The notes beneath the pieces are model-generated. The model worked only from the letters and a program-made list of their open reading frames with translations, did no database searches and was not told where the DNA came from. Positions 56,481 through 64,000 of a DNA stretch of 64,000 nt are shown in pieces. The stretch's first letter is position 1. Each line of letters begins with the position of its first letter. Source of the stretch: Rhyacichthys aspro (Eukaryota > Chordata > Actinopteri > Gobiiformes > Rhyacichthyidae). The DNA lies in the NCBI GenBank assembly GCA_036850595.1, contig CM072159.1, positions 29,497,612 through 29,561,611 on the forward strand, written 5' to 3'. A program made the translations under genes and the position numbers.

Positions 56481-57329
56481 AAGAGCATTTTGTGGAGAGT
56501 CTCAGTCATCACAGGAAGGTTGAGACAGGTTTGAAGAAAAGAAGACATTAGAGAGAAAAGAAAAAAGAAATATTGACACGGGATTTGGTTTAACACAGTG
56601 TCTGTTGTCATTGTTTCAGTAGTGACCACATCCTTGCAATGATCTATTGACCAATGACAAATGACAATGTAACTGCCTTAACCTTTTTTATTTTTTGATA
56701 TTGTGCATTATTTAAGCAGATGGCAAAAGCAAAAGCTGTGTGTTCTGTTGGTGCTGGAGAGTATTTTATCCTCTTTCATTCAATCTAAGTAATGCATTTA
56801 CCTTCACTTGACCTGAATGTAAAGATCTTACATAGGTCGGATCTATACTGCCTCCTTCGCTCTCACTTCAAGGTTATAGCCTGCAGTGACAAAGCACAAA
56901 AACACAAACTCTTCCAACAGTTAGCATCTACAGCTTGAGTCTGTATAATGTATTAGTAACATTGAATGTATTCAGACTTTAACATAATGTCATGGCCATG
57001 AGCATAAAAAGATCATGGTTCAAAGGAAAAGGTCATTTATTGCATGCAACATCTCAGGTTCTATAAGTGTTTAGCACAAGGTGGATTCATATTTAATATT
57101 TACTCTCAGCAGCAGAACTATTGCATTATATTTATTTTTTTCTTTTTAGAACAAGAGCCCAGTAAATGGTGCTAATGTGACTGGTTCGTTCTCACTGGGG
57201 ACTGGACAAAGGTTACATCGTAAAAACATTTCTCATTAAACGGGAGCCATCAAGCAGATTTTGAAATGATTTTGATGAAATCCGATGTTTATAGTGTTGC
57301 TCTAAGCATGTAGGACAGGATTTGTGGAT

Positions 57330-58070
57330 GGTAAATAGTGGCCTCATCAGTCGTCTCATCTGTTGTCAGGACAGATAAGAAACTCTGTGATGCAGCTCTT
57401 TCCCTGGCACCAGCTGTTATTGGTTTCTGCAGCACAAATGTTATTTGCAGCTCGGAAAAAAAACAAACTGTATCTCCGTTTTGTCATTTTGCCTGTCCTA
57501 CAAAGTAAAATGAAAGCGTGTTACTATAGAAACTAAGAAAAAAACACATTCAATTCAGCTGTTCAAGCACAGAGACTGGAGCAGAAGTCATTTAATGGTG
57601 TGAGCGTTCTCCGTCCGTTTCCTGAATGTGTGGGTTGCCATAAGTCACCCATTTTGGCAGACGCCCGCTTTTATGTAGAACAGAAAGAAAATAAAGCAGC
57701 GACTAATGGACACGCACAAGTGTCCGTGCGCAATTAATGTTTCATTAGGTGATCCCAGGGAGCTCATTTACACTCTTAGTGCCTGGAGATGGTTCATCTG
57801 TGGAGCTGTATTGGTGTTGGGTCAAGCTCTTAGAGGAGACTTCTGTCACAGAATGAGTGAGACCGCTCACAGAAATGAATTAGGTGCTCTGGCTGCGACA
57901 CGGCGTGATATGTGTCCTTCTCAGCCGCTGCTAATAAAAGTCACCTCACTCAAGACATCACTGTCAACCGTAAGCGATGTACATATCAATCTTCATGCAT
58001 TTGTTCAGAGATTGGCCTTAGAAAAATCCATATTGTGTTGTTATTGACAGGAACGACATGTACTTTTGAA
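57330..58070. promoter_or_regulatory. candidate intronic conserved cluster
   Basis: Repeat-free block with GCAATTAATGTTTCATTAGG and other homeodomain-like cores; a 113-codon plus frame is antisense to tafa5 and unsupported. Confidence 0.3.
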
Positions 58071-58699
58071 CACAGGGTCAGACTAAGATAAATGCACGGG
58101 GAGGGGGCAGGGGACAAAGAAAATGTCAGAGAGGGAAAGAGTCAAATCAAACACGTGTTATGAAGGTTACATTGCTAAAAGGACATCAAATAGAGAAGTA
58201 AGTAAGCATTCACCCAAGGCCCTCCACACTATATTTAGGAACACACCAGCTCTTTCCCTCCTTTATCACACTTTATAATGTTTTCATGTCTCATCACATT
58301 TACCATGAAATACATCACACCACAAGTTCCCAGTTCATCTTTGTGTGTATTGAGTGAAAAGCTAATTATTGTTGAACAGTTGAACAAAATGCAAGACATC
58401 AGTCACAGATATGTTTTAAGCAGTGTATACTTGAACCAAAATACATTTAAAATAGAACAAACTGAGGACTTCTGGGAGGAACACTCTGGACTACTTTGTT
58501 ATAAATGCAACTCTTGATGAGTTTCTATGATTCTTTGAATTTTAGAGTTTCCCTCACTTCAACAACAGTTTAAAGTGTGGTTTTCCTAAAGTCCTTTAGA
58601 CTCCGCCTGGTCACCAACTAAAACTATCTGTCAAAGAGGTCACTGCTGTCATCCCATCAACAGTCTTCATGTTTATGAGAAACTAAAATGTAAAACTCT

Positions 58700-59100
58700 C
58701 CAACATCTGTCTATGTCACGCACAGGACCTTTTGACATTTGTCTAAAACGAGCGTTTACCATGTTCTGGGTTGAGTCAGAGCGACTTAGTCAAATTCCCC
58801 GAGGGACTGGTCTGTTTGTCTGCGCTCATGTGTTTCCTACACATCAACACCTGACGGACGAGTGGGACATGCTCAGTCGACTGCACACGGCCCGTATTCA
58901 TCTGTGGGTGAGGCTGCAGTTTGGCTTTAACCTTGAAAAGCCGCAGGGGAAGGGACATTTGTTCCAAGTTATTCATAATGGATGTGGGGGACGAAACTGT
59001 TTTATTTTTTATTTTTTTGCATTGGATTGTCCTCTGGGTCTGCAGATAACAAGAGGTTTATGTAATGTTTCAAATCAGCTTTAACCTTTAATGCATTTTA
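58700..59100. promoter_or_regulatory. candidate intronic conserved element
   Basis: Balanced composition and no repeats; overlapping frames on both strands, no family or splice pair. Confidence 0.2.
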
Positions 59101-59759
59101 GGTTACACACACTTGTCAAGCACCAAGGGCATATGTTTGACATTTGTGTGACGATGGTATACACTGCTGTTGATATCTGGAAGATGTATTTTTAGTTCCA
59201 TCATTTCTAGGCATTGTTACAAAAAACTGAGCACAAAATATGACTCTCACTGTCACCTGTCATCACACGAGGCCCAGCTGTGTGCTAATGCAAATGTTGG
59301 TTAACAGTCCTTCAGTCAGAAATGTCACCCTTGTCCCAATTGATTTTTTACACATGTAGCACTCAATTATACTGTATTTCATATTTTGCATATCAATTTT
59401 AATGACTGTTGCCCTCTTGAAGAATATCCCAGGTCAACACAACTGAACCAAGTATTTATCACGCTTCCTTTAACATACTTTCAGTAATAGCTTATATTAT
59501 GTCTTTAATTTTAGCTCCTCTGTTTCATTGTATTGGATTCCAGTCATACTGACGTGGCGTCTCTAAATCCTTAATAGATGGCTGTCCTTGCCACAGTGAA
59601 GAGTGATGATGAATTTAATTTGATAGAAAAAACACTTTAAAACACTTCCACTTTCCTTTTGCAAAGCTATTTCATTGCTAACTCTTTGATAATGGTGTTG
59701 AAAAGTTAAATGACTATTGGGATAATGCTAAATTAGATCCGCCATATTTAATTGCAGGC

Positions 59760-60110
59760 CAGTGGGTCACGTATTTACCACTCTTACCCACTTCTACACT
59801 GCTGTCAAGTCCTGTCCCAAATCTGCTGGAGTTTCTCCAGCTGAGATTAAAGAGAGCAGTGATACGAGGCCATCCATCACATGAATTAAAATTTTAAAGA
59901 GGCATTTTGAACAATGACCTGGGTCTGCTTGTTGCCAGTTATTAGAATGGCTGACAGTGAAAGCTGCCTGAACACACACATACTCACACACACTGACACA
60001 GATGAGTGCACAGAGCTGTCCAGCCATTTGACTGGCTGTCACCAGCGCAAAGAAGCCAATGAAGCAAGCAAGGAATACCTGTCACATCCTGCATAAAAGA
60101 CACGTGCTGA
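59760..60110. promoter_or_regulatory. candidate intronic conserved element
   Basis: Balanced composition with CTGGCTGTCACC and CTTTAATTTTAA-type words; no coding support. Confidence 0.2.
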
Positions 60111-61149
60111 CTGATGGATGTGAAATGTACATGTAGGCCAGAGCAAACAGGGAGACGTGTTACAGGAAAACCAGGGCACTCGTTTTGGATTCATTAATAC
60201 AAAGAGCTCACTCCACAAAATAAAACTGTAAATACTCAGACATAGTGCTTTGGATCCATAAACACCATGAGCACCACTACAGCATCAAAAGTATGGACAT
60301 CTGAAGCTTCATGGAGTGAACTCATCATCAAATCTATTTATACAGGGTTAGTTTATGGCCAACAGCATGTCCTGGCAGGTATTGTATTGAGGCATAGAAT
60401 AATCCTACTTCTATATTTCCATTTATTCACAAATGTTGATTGTCTCAGCTGATGGCCACAGTTTATTGAAGGAGCAGTGCTGAAAGTTCTCATCTAGAGA
60501 TACAACTATTGATCTATTTTACACATACTCAAGTGTTCATCTTTAGGCCTTTCATGAGAGCCTACACAGAATTCTGACTCACGCTGATGTGGAGTGATAT
60601 ACAGTTTTAAAACCACACATTTTAATATCAACAGGTAAAAAACCCCATTATTTTTTACTGCTTTATTCATCTCCAAGTGCCCCCCGCGTACGTAAACTGA
60701 ACACTGTCCACCTCCTTTCCATCCACACCACAGCAGCTTTCATATGAGTCAGGTATAATGAAGAGCTGCATGTATATGTATATGTATATGTGTAATGATA
60801 ACGACAGACATGCAGCTGGAACACGAGTCTGCACAAGGAGATGAACTCAGGTTTGAGTCGGTTCACAGAGAGCAAAAGGGCACGAGCTGAATGATAACAA
60901 ACGCCATCATTTTGGACGCAGGGTCTTGTTTATCCATCAGTGTTTTCAGCAAAAAGCAAAACAAGTGAGACAGCTGATGACTAAATCATGACAGATGCAT
61001 TAACGACGCCCCACCGGACCGCGGAGCTCACCCGTTGACATTTACAGATAGGGCAGCTGTGTTGTGTTCTCCTGTTGTGTAACACCAACCGAGACCTTTT
61101 TAATTACAACACTTTAGAGCGGTCACAGCAGACAGACTAACAGCACGGT

Positions 61150-61201
61150 TTACATGTCTACAAACATGTCTACAACCATGTCTACAAACAAGTCTACAAC
61201 C
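61150..61201 (+). repeat. 12-bp tandem repeat, about 4 units
   Basis: ACATGTCTACAA-type units with single substitutions (AACC for AAAC, CAAG for CATG). Confidence 0.9.
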
Positions 61202-61479
61202 AGTCGGAGTTTGTCAGGAAACAGCAATCATCATCAGATCTATCAGAATTTTTATGATAAGAATAAAATATGATCACACAGTGCATCAATTAAGTGCAAT
61301 GAGTGCATTTAAAGTGAAACTACTACACTTTTATTTTCTATATGACACAAAGCCTTGATCATAACCATGTTGGGTTCTTGCCAAAAATAAATATTAAATT
61401 CATTTTTTTTCTCATAAGTTGCTACCGATTGGTTAATTAACAAAGTTTTCACTGAAGGTTGGTTATGCTTTACTTGTGG

Positions 61480-61690
61480 ACTGGGTAAACATTAAATTGG
61501 GAAACTGGGCTGGTCTTGAGAGCTGGGGCGGTATCCAGTGGATGCGATCCCATCTGCTGCCATCATTAACATTAGGAGGGTCCCTAATTCAAGCTAATTG
61601 CTCGCAACTAAGAAGTAAACAAAGCGTGTTTGGTTGGAGGGGCTCGAGACCAGGAAGGAGGAGGGATTCTTTTCCAGAGAAGTGACAAGA
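61480..61690. promoter_or_regulatory. candidate intronic conserved element close to exon
   Basis: A compact repeat-free block with CCCTAATTCAAGCTAATTGC and AGTAAACAAAGCG, typical homeodomain and forkhead/SOX-like words, about 0.8 kb downstream of the tafa5 exon. Confidence 0.3.
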
Positions 61691-61849
61691 GCTTGTTGGG
61701 GTTTGTTTATCTGTGACTCAAAGTGATATTCCAGATTTTCATATTTAACATAAGAGCATAAACAGCAGACTGGACCTGTATAAACCGACCGGGTAAACGT
61801 AACTCACTGTCTCTCCATAGGTTTCATATTTGACTAAGTGCATCATATT

Positions 61850-61940
61850 TTTTTTAATTAAGGATTAATAAAGGGTTTTTGATTTAATTTGATTGATTTT
61901 GTTTTTGATTTGATTTTGATTGATTGATATGTTGTTGATG
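61850..61940 (+). mobile_element. possible LINE/SINE tail
   Basis: AAGGATTAATAAAGGGTTTT followed by irregular (TTGAT)n, resembling retroposon tails of fish. No body was recognised upstream. Confidence 0.3.
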
Positions 61941-62468
61941 TTTTAGTGGGTGGCATGTTGGATTCCTCAAATACTATAAAACTATCTATTTTGTGCATCC
62001 TCAAGTACTTTACCTTTATGAAAGCATGAACAAAATGGACACCTTTTGGAGACTACACCTGTCAAGATGGTCACACACATACAATCATCAACATGATATA
62101 GAAACTTTCAAAAAGCTGACCAAGAGAGATTGTTAGACCAAATAGCACCACTATTATAGCCGTACATATGACTGCTCCTCTAACAGCTGTGTCTCATGTT
62201 CAGCAGAGGAACAGTTCTCTCTTCTCGTTATGATGTTTAAATATATGACTAGATATCAGTCTTTTAAACTGAAAACAACCGATGATCAGGTTCTAATTCT
62301 CACATCTTAATAAGAAATTATTTATAAATGTGTAAATGTGTGTTTCTAAACCATTAGGAGCCTATTTATTTTTGAAATTTTTGTTCAAATCCAGAGGTTC
62401 AAAGCCTCGATGCTTTATTTTTGTCATTTCTCCGGTGCAGCCGCCCACATCGACTGGTCTGTGAGTGG

Positions 62469-62474
62469 TTTATT
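62469..62474 (-). terminator. tafa5: possible alternative poly(A) signal at start of tafa5 last intron
   Basis: Canonical AATAAA on the minus strand, 35 nt into the intron, overlapping the first in-frame stop of a read-through frame. Use would give a short-3' isoform without the distal exon. Confidence 0.3.
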
Positions 62475-62508
62475 GAACCCAGGGGGGATGAAAGGCAGCA
62501 GGACTTAC

Positions 62509-62636
62509 CGTGGTGGTTTTGACTCGGCCTCCGGGCTGTGTACAAGTCCAGCCAGATCTATTGACTAACAGGTCACAGCCTTCGTCCTCCAAACACGGCA
62601 CCATCTCACACCACTGCTTTTTCCGAACGATGCTGG
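62509..62636 (-). CDS. tafa5: tafa5 (FAM19A5) penultimate exon, C-terminal cysteine-rich segment
   Basis: TAFA5 is a small secreted neurokine of the TAFA (FAM19A) family, processed through the ER and acting outside the cell, mainly in nervous tissue. This 128-nt exon starts in phase 1 (Ala codon split G|CC) after acceptor TCCCCTGCAG and ends in phase 0 before donor GTAAGT (62503-62508). It encodes 43 residues: QWCEMVPCLEDEGCDLL, then NRSGWTCTQPGG, then RVKTTT. Four cysteines (exon residues 10, 15, 21, 32) match the conserved spacing of the TAFA C-terminal half. GCDLL.NRSGWTCTQPGG identifies TAFA5 rather than TAFA1-4, whose corresponding end differs. NRS is an N-glycosylation sequon. Upstream exons (signal peptide, first cysteine cluster) lie beyond the right edge. 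Whether it is the a or b fish paralogue is undetermined. Confidence 0.95.
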
Positions 62637-64000
62637 CTGCAGGGGAGACAAAAGCACAAGAGAGAGAATGATTGGGACCGAGCTGGAATCCAAGATGGTG
62701 GTGAAAACTCTGGAATAAATAGATTCAGACACACGACAAGCATGCAGACATGTTATGATTAAAATAGATGGATGACAGATGGGGTAGGACAGATATGGCA
62801 TGGAATTTAACACGAAAAATGATGGAAAAAGAGATATGATAAATGTGTTGAGATACATCTAAATGGCGTGAAAGGTTTGGGAGGCATATGGAGGGGGAAG
62901 TGAAGGAAAAAGATGAGATCTGCAGGTAGATGGGGTGCAATGGAGTAAAGAGACAATTGAGCGATATGAGTGGGGATGACAGAGAGAGATGCAGGAAAGA
63001 TGGAGAGAAGCAGAGAAATGGAGGTGAATGGAGAGGCCTGTGATCACTCAGGTAAATAAAACATTACAAATGCTGGCTGGCAGCTTGGCAGACATTTTTG
63101 CATTCTGCAGCGTTTCGAACCGGATGAAATATTCCTAATGCTGTGTTTGTCATTTTATCCTAAAGATACAAGAAGTACCATATGTCAAAGACAGTTTTAT
63201 TAATCTGTAGCATCCCATTCATTTTAGTAACACAAAGTAATTTGTCAAGACGGTTTATTGGTGTCTTTTCGGGAAAGCCCTAGAGATATATTTCTTGGTT
63301 TCAGTTTCAGCTACAGACTCAAACAAGCAACGCCATAAAAGATACTCACTGTCCATAGCAACAAAAGCAGTGGTCACTGTTTTTTTCCCCTCATTTAAAG
63401 CCTTTAAAGCCAGTGGATGGGATAGTCCAGGATAAAACAACACCTGGAAAAAATGCTGTTTGTCCAAAATACTTGTAACTCAAAAAGTGTTGGAAAGTAA
63501 AGTAACAGCAGCTTGTTTCTTAAATGGAGCTGAATGTGTAACAAAATATAACTTCTGTCCCACGTATTGTTTTCAATCTTAGCCTTTAACAACTGTTTTT
63601 GTCTGGAGTATGTCTGGAATTACATCTAGTATCCGTAATCTTTTCTTATGTGCTTCAGTGAGTCAGATATCAATTTGGTTTTTAAATGGATGTCAAGGAC
63701 TTGGTATTTACTCAACCCTTTTTGCAGCAGCAGATTATCAAACTAAGTAACACTTGCAGTAATACTTGGAGCATGCACATATGCAGATAACATTTCCGGC
63801 CTTTACAGAATGTATATATGTATAACGCTGTAATCCTGGATGAGTTATAGTGCTTACATATATCTCCATCTCGTGCTGTGCTCTCCCAGACTCTTAAAAA
63901 ACATGCTAAGCTCTGCTCCATATCAATAAATTTGCTCTGAGGGCACACTCATGAGCGGCCATAACCTTGCATATGGATCATCAGCAAGCACAGTACAGTG
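62637..64000 (-). other. tafa5: part of upstream tafa5 intron
   Basis: Intron sequence 5' of the recognised exon, running out of the window. The stretch 62640-63050 is purine-rich on the plus strand (GGATGGATGACAGATGG type) and makes artefactual Ser/Leu/Phe-rich minus frames. The rest is A+T-rich with nothing recognised. Confidence 0.7.

Larger units (their letters stand above)
46174..62508 (-). other. tafa5: last intron of tafa5 (16.3 kb)
   Basis: Bounded by donor GTAAGT (62503-62508) and acceptor GATCCGCAG. It separates the last cysteine-rich exon from a terminal exon with two codons. No nested gene was found. Stretches not listed separately (46966-47749, 48131-49789, 50481-51639, 52061-53225, 53331-54559, 56481-57329, 59101-59759, 60111-61149) are A+T-rich with nothing recognised. 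Confidence 0.75.

Noticed and set aside
62565..63047. Several Ser/Leu/Phe-rich minus frames
   Set aside because: They follow a purine-rich tract on the plus strand and partly run out of phase across the tafa5 exon.
1..64000. CRISPR arrays, bacterial operons, prophage or LTR retrovirus
   Set aside because: No regularly spaced repeats with spacers, no Shine-Dalgarno-linked gene strings, and no paired LTRs with gag/pol frames. The direct repeats at 29.6 and 31.8 kb flank no such genes and lack TG...CA ends.

Overview
The window reads as vertebrate nuclear DNA, most likely from a ray-finned fish. It is A+T-rich with very low gene density. It carries fish-style repeat remnants: a LINE 3' tail, tRNA-derived SINE-like pieces and several non-autonomous DNA transposons. 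It also contains a textbook intron-split exon of the TAFA family of secreted, cysteine-rich neurokines. There are no bacterial operons, CRISPR arrays or rRNA/tRNA genes. Most long open frames run through repeats or through non-coding sequence of raised GC content.

Right-hand part (about 45.4-64 kb): the 3' half of tafa5 (FAM19A5) on the minus strand. One exon (62509-62636) encodes the diagnostic C-terminal cysteine-rich segment. A 16.3 kb intron follows. The terminal exon (about 45375-46173) supplies only Val-Ser-stop and then a roughly 0.8 kb 3'UTR with an ATTAAA poly(A) signal. The remaining 5' exons lie beyond the right edge. The intron holds several GC-richer patches that may be conserved regulatory elements, one transposon copy and minor tandem repeats.

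Middle part (about 29.6-33.3 kb): a compact, unrecognised minus-strand gene model of five small exons (30.0-31.2 kb, about 223 codons). I assembled it from open frames joined at GT-AG junctions with matching phases. An RFX/X-box-like motif lies just upstream. The predicted start codon sits inside two interleaved perfect palindromes. A diverged tandem copy of about 2.1 kb follows at 31.75-33.3 kb. It retains the X-box-like motif and a 114-bp core that I count as about 93% identical, while the copy's flanks and the putative coding exons have decayed.

Left and remaining parts (1-29.6 kb and 33.3-45.4 kb): an apparent gene-poor stretch downstream of tafa5. It has several GC-richer blocks with many homeodomain-like TAAT cores that look like candidate conserved non-coding elements. 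It also contains a five-copy MITE family whose four 5'-complete copies each carry a CTCF-like motif, one complete MITE with 62-63 bp terminal inverted repeats and a perfect 9-bp target duplication, a hAT-like element containing a 20/21-bp minisatellite, an unrelated inverted-repeat element, and a G-rich 23-bp minisatellite. Calls of conserved elements are from inspection only; no alignment was run.
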